The notes under the pieces are model-generated. The model was not told the origin of the DNA. It did no database searches and was given only the letters and a program-made list of their open reading frames with translations. The position numbers were made by a program, and so were the translations under genes. From Candidatus Saccharimonadota bacterium (lineage in GTDB: Bacteria; Patescibacteriota; Saccharimonadia; Saccharimonadales; Saccharimonadaceae), in contig OX335598.1 in assembly GCA_946893605.1 (NCBI GenBank), forward strand, positions 372,001 through 436,000: a stretch of DNA of 64,000 bases, written 5' to 3'. Position 1 is the stretch's first letter, and each line of letters opens with the position of its first letter. Positions 29,970-39,373 of the stretch are shown in pieces.

Positions 29970-31937
29970 CTACATCGTATGACGAATTTCTGCAATTAAA
30001 TCACGCAGCTCCGCCGCTTTTTCAAATTCCAAATTAGCACTATGCAGTTCCATTTGCGCCGTCAGATCTTTAATCAAAGCCGGATATTCGTCTTTTGGAA
30101 TTTTCTTCAGGTTGAGCTTTGGCTTTTTATCAGATTCTTTTTGCGGAATAATCGAGCGCAAACCATCGTCAATTTTCTTCTGAATAGTTTGCGGCGTAAT
30201 ATTATGCTCTTCGTTATATTTCTGCTGAATTGCCCGACGTCGATTCGTTTCGTCAATTGCTCGACGCATACTATCCGTAACATTGTCGCCGTACATAATA
30301 ACTCGCCCATCAACGTGCCGCGCCGCCCGTCCAATCGTCTGAATCAAAGCCTGCTCACTACGTAAGAAACCTTCCTTGTCGGCGTCCATAATTGTCACCA
30401 AACTAACTTCTGGAAGATCCAGACCTTCACGCAATAAATTAATTCCAACCAGCACGTCATACGTTCCAAGTCGCAAATCTTTCAGAATATCGCCACGCTC
30501 CAGCGTATCAATTTCGCTATGCAAATACGCCGTCCTCACGCCGTTTTCCGTCAAATAAGCGCTCAAATCCTCCGCCATTCGCTTGGTTAATGTCGTCACC
30601 AACACGCGATGACCTTTCGCAATTGTCTGGCGAATTTCCTCCATCAAATCATCGACTTGCCCGTCGGTCGGTCGAACTTCAATTGGCGGATCAAGCAACC
30701 CAGTCGGTCGAATAAGCTGCTCAGCTGGCTTTGGCGAATGAGAAAGCTCATAATCTCCCGGCGTGGCGGAAACATAAATTGCCTGATGAATATGCTGATT
30801 GAACTCGTCAAATCGAAGTGGGCGATTGTCCAATGCGCTTGGAAGACGAAAACCATGCTCAACCAAAACTTCCTTACGGGCTCGATCACCGTTGTACATT
30901 CCCCGAACTTGCGGCAATGTCATGTGCGATTCGTCAACCAAAAGTAGCCAATCGTCCGGAAAATAATCAATTAAAGTCGCAGGCTGCTCGCCAGGTTCTC
31001 GGTCGGTCAAATAGCGCGAATAATTCTCAATTCCCTTCACAAAACCAGTTTCCTTTAACATCTCCAAATCATATTTGGTGCGCTGACTTAGTCTTTGCGC
31101 CTCTAAAAACTTGCCGTTATCTTCAAACCATTTCAGCCGTTGATTAAACTCGTTCTCAATTCCGACAATCGCTTTTTCAATTCGCTCACGTGGCGTCGAA
31201 TAGTGGCTGGACAGGAAAATTGTCGGGTGGTCTGGCCGGTCAAAATCTCGCCAGTCAAAGGGTCAATCTTCGTCAGCCGTTCAATCTCATCGCCAAAGAA
31301 TTCCACGCGAACCGCAGTGTCTTGACCTGCCGGAAAAATATCCACGACATCGCCGCGCACCCGAAAAGTTCCGCGCGCAAAATCGACGTCGTTGCGTTTA
31401 TACTGAATGTCGGTCAATAGGCGGATAAACTTGTCCTGAACTCGGCGCTCACCAACGGTTAATTTAATAGCCATATCGGCGTAAGTTTCTGGCGAACCAA
31501 TACCGTAAATACAACTCACGCTCGCCACGATAATTACGTCGCGGCGTGTAAGCAGCGCAGAAGTTGCCGCGTGCCTAAGCCGATCAATTTCGTCGTTGAT
31601 TTTCGAATCTTTCTCGATGTAAGTGTCGCTTGAAGCAATGTACGCCTCTGGCTGGTAGTAGTCAAAATAGCTAACAAAATAATGGACTTCATTGTCCGGA
31701 AAAATTCCTTAAACTCAGAAAAAGTTGCGCCGCCAAGGTCTTATTATGCGCCAAAACCAACGTCGGCACATTGCGCTTAGCGATAATATTCGCCATCGTA
31801 AACGTCTTCCCTGAACCAGTCACACCCAGCAAAGTTTGCTCGCGCTGACCTTTTTCCAAACCATCAACCAACTGAGCAATTGCTCGCGGCTGATCGCCCG
31901 TGGGCTGATATGAAGAAGAGAGGCGAAATTTATTCAC
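29970..31937 (-). CDS. uvrB: UvrABC excinuclease subunit B (frameshifted)
   Basis: DNA-damage-loading helicase of nucleotide excision repair. Walker [14 protein letters not shown], the reconstructed beta-hairpin region [10 protein letters not shown], and helicase motifs [17 protein letters not shown] and QTIGRAARH are present, with a UVR motif at the C-terminus. Frame breaks fall near 31725, 31700 and 31215; the first two fit lost bases in T/C runs ([18 protein letters not shown]). GTG at 31937 is the likely start: TAAAAT lies exactly 6 bases upstream, and the sequence AGAGAGG-N13-CCTCTCT around it can form a hairpin holding the start codon. Confidence 0.94.
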
Positions 31938-31964
31938 CTCTCTATTTTACTATATTTATGAAAA

Positions 31965-32564
31965 CTAGTCTTGATTATAGGTTTGAGACGAGCCAGAAAC
32001 TTCACATTTGCCATCAACCAAGCGACTCGGAACCGACGCCGACTTCAAATCTGAGCATGGCATGCCGCCTTGCTGTGTGCCCGCAACAATTGCAATTTCA
32101 CCAGTGCCGTTCTTTGGTCCGATAATAGTATAAGCGTTTGTCAAGCCATATACTGCCGCATATTTTCCGTATGCACGGTCAATGATTGGCTCATATACAG
32201 AACCCTCACGTTCTGGGATTGGCTGACCAACTTTAGACTTCAAGAACTTCTTCAAAGAACTGTCAATATCCAATTTATCAACATCGCTTGCTGAAGTTAA
32301 ACGAATGCCCGTGCCGTCGCCTTTGGTTCGGAAATCTTTATACTCTTTCTTTGCCTCATTTGACGGCTCCTCGCCTTCACCGCGAGTTTTTTCCAATGAA
32401 TCAGATGAATCCTTCTTTGTCTGGCTACTTTTTACCGAAGCGCTAGAATCTTTATCTTTATACACAGCGCCAGCAATTATCCAAGTAGCCATAGCAACAA
32501 TGATTATGCCCATAGTAATCACTGCCGCGATCAGCCATTTATTAGCCGTTGATTTGTTCTCCAT
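31965..32564 (-). CDS. Membrane-anchored extracytoplasmic protein, unknown
   Basis: 199 residues. A short basic N-terminus and one membrane helix (about residues 9-31) lead into a Ser/Lys/Glu-rich linker and a soluble domain (residues about 85-199) with two cysteines (MPCSDL, GKCEVS) that may pair. No family recognised. A type II membrane orientation is likely. GGAGG precedes the ATG. Divergent from the LOG gene. Confidence 0.7.
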   Translation of the reverse strand: MENKSTANKWLIAAVITMGIIIVAMATWIIAGAVYKDKDSSASVKSSQTKKDSSDSLEKTRGEGEEPSNEAKKEYKDFRTKGDGTGIRLTSASDVDKLDIDSSLKKFLKSKVGQPIPEREGSVYEPIIDRAYGKYAAVYGLTNAYTIIGPKNGTGEIAIVAGTQQGGMPCSDLKSASVPSRLVDGKCEVSGSSQTYNQD

Positions 32565-32684
32565 AAAACCTCCATTTAGATTGTGCTTTGATTGTATATG
32601 ATGGATTATTTGCCGTCAACGTATTGTAGCCATAGGCATTTTATGATATAGTAATAAAGTTAAAATCATAAAATAAAAAGGATA

Positions 32685-33355
32685 ATGATGACACCGAAAA
32701 ATGTTTGTATTCCGCGCGAATTACAGCTTCAGGCTGCGATGTTCAGATTAGGGAAAGTTGATGACGAGATTCATGCTGGCTATGAAATTCTCCAAAAATA
32801 TCATAAAACCGTAACTTTTTTGGGTCGGCCAGGATAACTGAAGATAACGAATATTATCAAAAAGCCAAAGACTTAGCGTTTCAGCTAGCTAAAGAAGGCT
32901 ACACAATCATCACCGGCGGCGGCGGCGGAATTATGGAAGCGGCAAACCGCGGCGCCATGGAAGCTGGCGGAGAATCAGTCGGATTCAACATTCGCTTGCC
33001 ACACGAGCAATCCTTAAACAACTACACAACAGATTCGTTCGCATTCACTCACTTCGCACCACGAAAAATCGTTATGACACTTCTGGCTGACGCGTATGTT
33101 TGTTTCCCTGGTGGATTTGGTACAATGGATGAAATTTGTGAGATTATCACATTGACACAAACTAAGAAAATGGCGCCAGTGCCAATTGTTCTGTTTGATA
33201 AAAAATTCTGGGGCAAATGGGATGATTTTGTGCGCGAAAATATGCTTCCAAATAAGCTAATTTCTGACGGCGATGAAAAAATTTACACAATCACCGAAGA
33301 TATTCCAGAGGTAGTTAACTTGATCAAAAATCAGCGAACTTGTTGCGACCGATAA
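32685..33355 (+). CDS. LOG family protein (frameshifted)
   Basis: Rossmann-fold protein of the 'lonely guy' family, whose characterised members hydrolyse nucleoside 5'-monophosphates to free base and ribose phosphate. Motifs GGGGGIMEAANRGAMEAG and PGGFGTMDEICEI carry the catalytic Arg and Glu. The frame breaks near 32821 in a run of six T; seven would give TFFGSARITEDNEYYQKA. The start at 32685 (or 32688) has AAAAGG upstream. The C-terminus includes the less usual NQRTCCDR. Cytokinin synthesis should not be inferred from the family alone. Confidence 0.85.
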
Positions 33356-33835
33356 TTATTTCTTAGGTTTCGGCTCAATCCAACAAATTCCACCCTGGCA
33401 GACCACTCGCTCTACGGTTGGATTGTACGTGCGCGGGTGGTTTTTATATCGGCGCGTAATCTCAAATCCCAGACCTCGCTTACCATACGTTGTTTGCTGC
33501 TTCCCAGAGGCAACTGGCAGTGATAATTATTTATAATGTCAATTGGATTAAACGAAATCACTTGCCCATCAACGTCCAAAAGCACCCACTCCAGAAGCCT
33601 TGAAAGCAGCGCCCATTTGTCCACTTTCGGCGCAATAGCCATTAGTGATTGATAAATTTCTTCTGCCGTAGCGTTTGACGGATCCAGACCTAGAGATCGA
33701 ATAATTGAGTGCGCTCTAGCCAATATTTCCGCAATCAATCGCACATCGCTATCATCCCTAGTCATTTGCCTAAGCTCGGTTAATGCTCGACGCTTTTTGC
33801 GTCACCGCCAACAATTTTCCCAAATTTTGCGCCAT
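33356..33835 (-). CDS. Unknown protein at the end of the sugar-phosphate operon (frameshifted)
   Basis: About 158 residues after joining frames. The start MAQNLGKLLAV overlaps the kinase stop (TAATG). A break in the A-run near 33797 leads to KRRALTELRQMTRDDSD, and another near 33500 leads to TTYGKRGLGFEITRRYKNHP and a cysteine-containing end (VVCQGGICWIEPKPKK). The middle is helical, and the basic C-terminal 50 residues could bind nucleic acid. I do not recognise it. Convergent with the LOG gene, whose stop it abuts. Confidence 0.55.
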
Positions 33836-34797
33836 TATAATTCCCTTTCTTGAATTGGCATAGCATGAAGCACCGTGCCAGCATATAAAATTCCAGCCTT
33901 TGCTCCAATTTTCATAACCACCGAGCTAGCATTCGCACTGCCCATAATCACAGAGTTTTTCAAATTGCTACTTCGCGCCCATTCACTCAAAAATCCTGAA
34001 GCGAAAGCGTCGCCCGCGCCAGTTCTGTCAATTGACGGTCTGTCGTCGTACATCAGCGCTCGTACGATCGTTTTTCCGTCGCTTGCAATTGAGCCATTTA
34101 CTCCATCCGTCACCAAAACGACCGGAACTAATCTCAAACCTCTTCTAACCAAGACCTCCAAATCCTCGCCAGACACCAACTGTTGCATTTCTTCTTTGTT
34201 CAAAGTTAAAACATCGACATCGGACAATAATCCCAACAATTTATCCTTTTGCGCCAATTCTCTCTTCCCGGGATTAAAGCAGATTTTCATATCGCGACGC
34301 TTGGCTTGTTGGAATAATTTATGAAGCATTGACATATTTCCCGCCAAAGTTGAAACGTATAGCCAATCCGCGTCCTCTTCAGACAAATCAAAATCCGCCT
34401 CATGATAATGCGTTGAAGCACCACGGTACGTTAAAATTGTTCGCTCGCCATTTGAAGCCAATAATAACACCGAATATCCCGTACTGTATTTTGGCGAATA
34501 TCGCACCAAATGCGTGTCAATATTCTCCTTGTCCAAATCTGCAATTACCGCTTGCCCCGCTGGATCATGACCGATTGCTCCCATAAAACTAGCGTAATGC
34601 CCTTGCCTGGAAAACGTTACCGCGGCGTTTGTAGCGCCACCACCAGTCGAGAAATGAATCTGGTTTACGTCAGCCTTTGCCCCCAAATCCAACCGCGCAA
34701 AACAATGTTCCGGACTTTCGCAAACTGGCGTCAGTGCGTCTGATTGACTTAAAAATACGTCTTGAATCGCCGCACCAACAGTGATGATTTTTGCCAT
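33835..34797 (-). CDS. PfkB family carbohydrate kinase
   Basis: 320 residues, ribokinase fold. The N-terminal substrate-binding region (STGGGATNAAVTFSRQG) and the C-terminal ATP/anion-hole signature DRTGAGDAFASGF with its catalytic Asp are intact. The exact sugar cannot be read from sequence; context between fructose-bisphosphate aldolase and pentose-phosphate genes favours a phosphorylated or free hexose or pentose, and 6-phosphofructokinase activity is conceivable because no PfkA is seen here. It overlaps the aldolase gene end. Confidence 0.88.
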   Translation of the reverse strand: MAKIITVGAAIQDVFLSQSDALTPVCESPEHCFARLDLGAKADVNQIHFSTGGGATNAAVTFSRQGHYASFMGAIGHDPAGQAVIADLDKENIDTHLVRYSPKYSTGYSVLLLASNGERTILTYRGASTHYHEADFDLSEEDADWLYVSTLAGNMSMLHKLFQQAKRRDMKICFNPGKRELAQKDKLLGLLSDVDVLTLNKEEMQQLVSGEDLEVLVRRGLRLVPVVLVTDGVNGSIASDGKTIVRALMYDDRPSIDRTGAGDAFASGFLSEWARSSNLKNSVIMGSANASSVVMKIGAKAGILYAGTVLHAMPIQEREL

Positions 34798-35708
34798 TAA
34801 ACCACCGCCTTTCGTACGGAATTAAATGCCTTAATCTTTGACTCCACCACTTCCTGTACGGCAGCATAAACTGGCGGCATTAATTTAACGATAGCATACT
34901 CGTTTGGATTTTCTCGCAAGGTTTTCTCCAAAGTCGTTCGAAAAGCGTAGCGCATATCAGAATTGATATTGATTTTAGAAACGCCAATTTTCGCAGCATC
35001 CTCGAAATAATGTAGCGGTGTACCAGACCCGCCATGTAACGAAATTTGACAATAAATCGCCTCACGAATATCAGCCAACAGATCCAAATCCAACACTTTC
35101 GGAACTGGATATTTGCCATGCAAATTGCCAATCGCCGCCGCAAAAGTATCAATTCCAGTTGCCTCGACAAACGCCCGGGCACCGTCTGATGTAGAAAAAG
35201 TCTTTTTTATTTCTTCGTAATTTATATCTTCCGTATGAACATTTGAGCTACCGCCAAAATAATGCGGCTCAGACTCCACTAGCGCGCCAGTAAACTTGGC
35301 ATACTCAACAACTTCACGAGTCTTCGCAATGATTTCCTCGTCGGAAGCGTCGTGATTTGCCTGAGAAATATCAATATGAATAAACTCATATCCAGCGTCA
35401 ACGGCTCGCTTACAACCCTCAACCGTCGGACCGTGATCCAAATTCAAGTACATTTCAATTCCGTACTCGGCCTTATAATTGTCCACCAAATCACGGACGT
35501 TCTCTAGACCCATAGCCTTCACTTCGGCGTCAGAAACCTCAACCAACACTGGCGATTGAAGCTTTTGTGCCGCCCGCGCCACCGCAATCAGCGTTTCTTG
35601 ATTGTCAATATTAAACGCCCCAACCGCAAAACGCTGCGCCCGTGTCCGCTGCATTAAATGACGCGCCCGCGTGGTGTTTTTCCGAATCTCTGAAATCGAT
35701 AATCCCAT
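34797..35708 (-). CDS. fba: Class II fructose-bisphosphate aldolase
   Basis: Zinc-dependent cleavage of fructose-1,6-bisphosphate to two triose phosphates. 303 residues. Zinc and substrate ligands appear in order: NLDHGPTVEGCKRAVDAG, GALVESEP, IGNLHGKYP, LHGGSGTP and ININSDMRYAF. It follows the transketolase pair and precedes the PfkB-type kinase on the same strand. Confidence 0.94.
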   Translation of the reverse strand: MGLSISEIRKNTTRARHLMQRTRAQRFAVGAFNIDNQETLIAVARAAQKLQSPVLVEVSDAEVKAMGLENVRDLVDNYKAEYGIEMYLNLDHGPTVEGCKRAVDAGYEFIHIDISQANHDASDEEIIAKTREVVEYAKFTGALVESEPHYFGGSSNVHTEDINYEEIKKTFSTSDGARAFVEATGIDTFAAAIGNLHGKYPVPKVLDLDLLADIREAIYCQISLHGGSGTPLHYFEDAAKIGVSKININSDMRYAFRTTLEKTLRENPNEYAIVKLMPPVYAAVQEVVESKIKAFNSVRKAVV

Positions 35709-35787
35709 ACTGCCCCTAAAATACTTATGGTAATTATATCAATTACCGCCCGCTATGCCAAGAGAATAGTAGCTCCTGGCGGGTTTT

Positions 35788-36746
35788 TCACTGGAGAAAA
35801 TTGACAACACCACGAACAATTGAATCAACGTCCAGGCCGTGCTTTTCCCACAATTCAGACATTTTACCCGACTCGCCAAATGTATCATTGACGCCGTTCG
35901 CTTCATCTTCACGGGCAAATTCTCACTAAGAACTTCTGCCACATGACCAAATCCACCAGAAATCTGCCCTTCTTCCGCCGTAATAACAGCTTGGCATTTT
36001 TGAGCCGCGTCAAGCACAGCGTCCTCGTCCAGCGGCTTAATCGTCGGAAAATGAATCACTTCCGCCTGAATGTCATATTCATTCGCGAGCTTTTCCGCCG
36101 CCAACAGCAATTGATAAGTCATCACGCCAGTTCCAAACAAGGCAACATCTTTGCCGCGCCTCAACGTATAGCTTTTTCCAATCTCAAAAGTAGATTGATT
36201 TAAGAATAACGGCGTTTTTTCTCTTGGTAATCTTACGTAATTCGGGCGTTTATCTCCAGCCATTGCCGCCGCCATTAGCTTAGCCTCATTAGCGTCGCCT
36301 GGCGCCAAAACCACCATATTAGGCAAACTTCGCATCAGCGCAATATCTTCCAGCATTTGATGCGTTGCGCCGTCCGTACCGACATTTAACCCCGCATGAG
36401 AACCCACCAGCTTAACTGGCTGATTGTTCAGGCAAATAGTCGTGCGAATCTGCTCCCAGTTGCGACCCGGGCTAAACGCCGCATAGCTGGCTGCAAACGG
36501 AATATTTCCCATAGCCGCCAATCCAGACGCCACGGTAACCAAATTCTGTTCCGCCACGCCAACTTCAATTGCCCGCGGTTTCCCGATTTCCTCATAAAAC
36601 TTACCAAAGCCAACGCTCTCCATCAAATCCGCACTCAGCGCCACCACCAAATTATTTTTCTTCGCAATATCCACCAAGCCTTCGCCAAAACCAACGCGAA
36701 TTGCCGCAAGTTCTGAATTCTGCCAATTCTCCATTAAGAAACTCAT
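35788..36746 (-). CDS. Transketolase, C-terminal subunit (frameshifted near the end)
   Basis: Pyrimidine-binding and C-terminal half of a two-gene transketolase. The glutamate that activates thiamine diphosphate lies in AIEVGVAEQNLVTVASGLA. The frame breaks near 35910; the corrected frame continues NDTFGESGKMSELWEKHGL and stops at 35788, the expected end of the family, whereas the uncorrected frame runs on to 35739 with unrelated residues. Its ATG overlaps the stop of the N-terminal subunit gene (ATGA at 36743-36746). Confidence 0.92.
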
Positions 36747-37579
36747 TTGCCGCCTCCTTCACTCAATTGAACAAGCGCCCGCTCCGCCTCCTCGGCGTTT
36801 GGAGATTTTCCATGCCAACGGTAATCATATTCCATAAAATCAACGCCACGACCAGGAATTGTATGAGCAATTATCACGCTCGGCTGCTGAGAATTCTTTG
36901 CCTTATCAATCGCCTGAATTATTGCCGAATGATTATGTCCGTCAATTTCCTGCGCATCCCAGCCAAAGCTTCGCCATTTGTCCGCCAAATCCCCCAGCGG
37001 CATCACCTTTTCCGTATCGCCACCAATCTGAATATTATTTCTATCAACAATCGCAATCAAATTCGACAGATTATATTTTTTCGCAAACATCGCCGCTTCC
37101 CAAATATTCCCTTCATCCAGCTCGCCATCGCCCAAACTACAGTAAACGAATCGCTCAGAATTGCCGCCCAAATATTGCAATGAATACGCCATGCCGGCTG
37201 CCTGGCTCAAACCGCAGCCCAGAGGACCGCTAGTTGTTTCAATTCCCGGTAAACTACCGCGTTCTGGATGACCTTGAAGCTTAGAGCCAAATTTTCGCAA
37301 ATTAGCCAACTCTTTTTTATCGAAAAATCCCCGCTCCGCCAGCGTGGCATATAAAAGTGGCGCATAATGACCATTGCTCATCACGAAAATATCCCGATCT
37401 TCCCAATTAGGATTCTCAGGATCTAGTCGCATGGCGTGAAAATACAAAACTGCCATAACGTCAGCGAATCCCAAACAGCCAGCCGAATGACCCGAGCCAG
37501 CCTCGGATAGCTCACGAATAACAGACTTCCGCAGCTGTTGCGATATTTTCTTCAATTTCGCTATTTGGTCGGCATCCAT
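36743..37579 (-). CDS. Transketolase, N-terminal subunit
   Basis: 278 residues, the thiamine-diphosphate-binding half. SGHSAGCLGFADVMAVLY, then GPLGCGLSQAAGMAYS and the ThDP motif GDGELDEGNIWEAAMFA ending near NNIQIGG are present. With the C-terminal subunit it moves two-carbon units between pentose and hexose phosphates. Overlaps rpe upstream (TAATG). Confidence 0.94.
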   Translation of the reverse strand: MDADQIAKLKKISQQLRKSVIRELSEAGSGHSAGCLGFADVMAVLYFHAMRLDPENPNWEDRDIFVMSNGHYAPLLYATLAERGFFDKKELANLRKFGSKLQGHPERGSLPGIETTSGPLGCGLSQAAGMAYSLQYLGGNSERFVYCSLGDGELDEGNIWEAAMFAKKYNLSNLIAIVDRNNIQIGGDTEKVMPLGDLADKWRSFGWDAQEIDGHNHSAIIQAIDKAKNSQQPSVIIAHTIPGRGVDFMEYDYRWHGKSPNAEEAERALVQLSEGGGK

Positions 37580-38229
37580 TAAAGCACGCTCGTTTTATTA
37601 ATCTCCTGCTGCAATCTGGAGAAAATGGTGCGCGGATCTGACGATTTCTGAATAACGCCGCCAACGTTCAAAACGTTAACGCCGCCCTGAACCAAACTGT
37701 ACGCATTGTCCACCGCCACTCCACCGTCCCAGCCGATTTCAACATTTGGATTAATAGCCTTAATAAGTCGTATTTTTTCTAGTTGCATCAAACTAGCAGT
37801 TCCGCCAAATCGTCCCAACTCACCGCTAAAAATCATCACATGATCCGCAAGCTTTATCAATTCCTCAACGGTTCGCGGCACTGTCGGCTTTAATAGTGCT
37901 AGTCCCGCCATAATTCCAGCCTGACGAATCTGCATAAGCGCAGTCTTCACATCTCCCGTCGCCTCCGCGTGAATAATAATCATATGCGGTCTTAAGGCAA
38001 TCAACTTCGGAACATACTCAGCAACATCATTAACCATTGCATGAATATCAATCATCCAACCCTCTGGCGCCCATAATTCTGAAATTCCAACAGTCAAAGT
38101 TGGAGCAAATTCGCCATCAGAAATGTCAATATGCACACGCTCAACAAGCCCGGTTATTTTATTAACTTGCTCTTTGTATTGTTCGGCATTTTCTGCCAAA
38201 ATTGCTGGTGCGATTACAGAATTACTCAT
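37579..38229 (-). CDS. rpe: Ribulose-phosphate 3-epimerase-like protein
   Basis: 216-residue TIM barrel. APAILAENAEQY, VHIDISDGEFAPTLTVG, DIHAMV, IIIHAEA and the C-terminal EIGWDGGVAVDNAYSLVQGG match the epimerase family, with the metal-binding Asp and His positions. Some residues differ from canonical Rpe, for example DGEFAP where DGHFVP is usual, so a related sugar-phosphate epimerase is possible. Four-base ATGA overlap with the rpiB-like gene. Confidence 0.85.
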   Translation of the reverse strand: MSNSVIAPAILAENAEQYKEQVNKITGLVERVHIDISDGEFAPTLTVGISELWAPEGWMIDIHAMVNDVAEYVPKLIALRPHMIIIHAEATGDVKTALMQIRQAGIMAGLALLKPTVPRTVEELIKLADHVMIFSGELGRFGGTASLMQLEKIRLIKAINPNVEIGWDGGVAVDNAYSLVQGGVNVLNVGGVIQKSSDPRTIFSRLQQEINKTSVL

Positions 38230-38679
38230 GACAATTCATCCAATTGCGCATTACGCCTATTAAATCGCGGAGCATTCGCATAAGGAGTGTTTAGCCACGT
38301 TTCCACAATTCCCCTCCACGCCGATTCGTTATCTTCCAAAACTCGCGCTGGCAAACATAGAACATTTGAGTCGTTATCTTGGCGCGTCATCTTTGCCTCA
38401 AACGCATCCCAAATTACACTGGCACGAATTCCTTTGAATCGGTTGGCCGCCATACACATTCCTTGACCACCGCCGCAAATTAATATCGCACGCGGATCTT
38501 TGCTATCATCACCAATGACCCTTAACGCCGCCGCCTGCGCGAATTGTGGAAAATCGTCATCAGGATTTAATTCTACACCGCCGACGTCTTGAACGTCATA
38601 GCCATTCTTAACCAAATAAGCAAAAACTTTTTCCTTCAACATAAAGCCACGATGGTCAGATCCGGAGGTAGATTTTCAT
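38226..38679 (-). CDS. rpiB: RpiB/LacAB family sugar-phosphate isomerase (frameshifted)
   Basis: Interconverts ribose-5-phosphate and ribulose-5-phosphate. The family's GGGQGMCMAANRFKGIRAS (with the catalytic Cys) and NVLCLPARVL are visible. The start is at 38679: MKIYL, then an extra C in CTCCGG breaks the frame, and correction gives GSDHRGFMLKEKV, the conserved N-terminal motif. TATACT lies exactly 6 bases before this ATG, so the whole rpiB-rpe-tkt-fba operon appears to begin with a leaderless message. Confidence 0.88.
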
Positions 38680-38767
38680 AATTTTAGTATAAGCGTTTTC
38701 GGTGATTTTTGCAAGGAAAAGTTAGGTATTTCATCAGAGGTAGAATGTAGATATTTGACAAAGAGTA

Positions 38768-38796
38768 TTGACATTTCGCGGCTAGTATGCTATATA
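38768..38796 (+). promoter_or_regulatory. Cassette C promoter (extended -10)
   Basis: TTGACA (38768-38773), a 17-bp spacer and TATATA (38791-38796) preceded by TGC. The same geometry appears in cassettes A, B and D. A second TTGACA lies 14 bases upstream. Confidence 0.8.
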
Positions 38797-38803
38797 TACA
38801 TTT

Positions 38804-38902
38804 AGCTTTTCAAGCCGAAAAGCAAACTCGCGGAGAGTTCACTCCGCTTGAGGTCGCGGCTTTGAAAGGCTGCACCTCAAAATTTCTCTGAAAGGAGAAA
38901 TC
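38804..38902 (+). promoter_or_regulatory. Cassette C leader: four consecutive hairpins, ribosome site enclosed
   Basis: The predicted transcript begins AGCTTTTC. GCTTTTC (38805-38811) pairs with GAAAAGC (38817-38823). Next come GCGGAG/CTCCGC (38830-38847) and TTGAGGT/ACCTCAA (38848-38880) with an inner GCGGC/GCTGC stem. Last, ATTTCTC (38882-38888) pairs with GAGAAAT (38895-38901), which includes part of the AGGAG ribosome site before GTG 38903. Nearly every base is paired, as expected of a regulatory leader. No known riboswitch class recognised. Confidence 0.6.
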
Positions 38903-39253
38903 GTGTCTACTACCCGTAGTATGCTCATCACTCTGCTGCTTGCCCTGTTCGGGTTGACCGGGTTGACCGGATGTGCAGACGTCAGCGACGTCTGGGCTCA
39001 GGACCTTGTCAAGGCGGGGTTCACCGACCCCACCGTTGTCAAGAGTCCGGGGGAAGCCGCGGGGGTCGTCATGGCCTCAGCGGGCAGCTGTCGGATTAGG
39101 TTTGTCATCGACAGGCAGATAGACGAAGTCTACGCCGAGGTTCCGGGAAGTGATATCTCTGATGAGCCTTCATTCGTGAGGAGCCCATCACTCGAAGTCT
39201 TGAGGCAGGACGAGAGGTTTTCGTCCTGCTTCGGAGGATCCGAGGAGGACTGA
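38903..39253 (+). CDS. Cassette C product, small lipoprotein
   Basis: 116 residues with GTG start. A classic lipoprotein signal (TTRSMLITLLLALFGL, then LTGCADVSD) places the lipid-modified Cys at about residue 25. The mature part is about 90 residues, acidic, with two more cysteines (GSCRIRF, FSSCFGG) that may pair. No family recognised. Codons are strongly G/C-ending (Val mostly GTC, Asp mostly GAC, Lys only AAG), quite unlike flanking genes, which suggests a foreign origin or special expression. Expected location: outer face of the cytoplasmic membrane. Confidence 0.75.
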   Translation: MSTTRSMLITLLLALFGLTGLTGCADVSDVWAQDLVKAGFTDPTVVKSPGEAAGVVMASAGSCRIRFVIDRQIDEVYAEVPGSDISDEPSFVRSPSLEVLRQDERFSSCFGGSEED

Positions 39254-39266
39254 GATTGAGATGCTT

Positions 39267-39362
39267 CGCGCCAGCAGAAGGCGCGCTAAGATAAATACTC
39301 TGTAAAACCGCCGGAAATCCCGGCGTCCCCGCACCACCACGGTGCGGGGTTATTTCCTTTTT
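39267..39362 (+). terminator. Cassette C 3' hairpins and terminator
   Basis: Three hairpins in a row: CGCGCC/GGCGCG (39267-39285), CGCCGG/CCGGCG (39309-39325) and CCCCGCACC/GGTGCGGGG (39327-39349). The last is followed by a T-rich tract to 39362 and is a strong rho-independent terminator. Confidence 0.8.
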
Positions 39363-39373
39363 GGAAGATGGCC

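Noticed and set aside
35745-35787. Terminator between tktC and fba
   Set aside because: The hairpin GCCAAGAG/CTCCTGGC has its T-run only on the rightward strand, where no gene ends; on the leftward strand it lacks a T-tract, so its role is unclear and it was not listed.
36569-37183. 204-codon rightward ORF
   Set aside because: Antisense to the two transketolase genes, which have clear motifs and overlaps.
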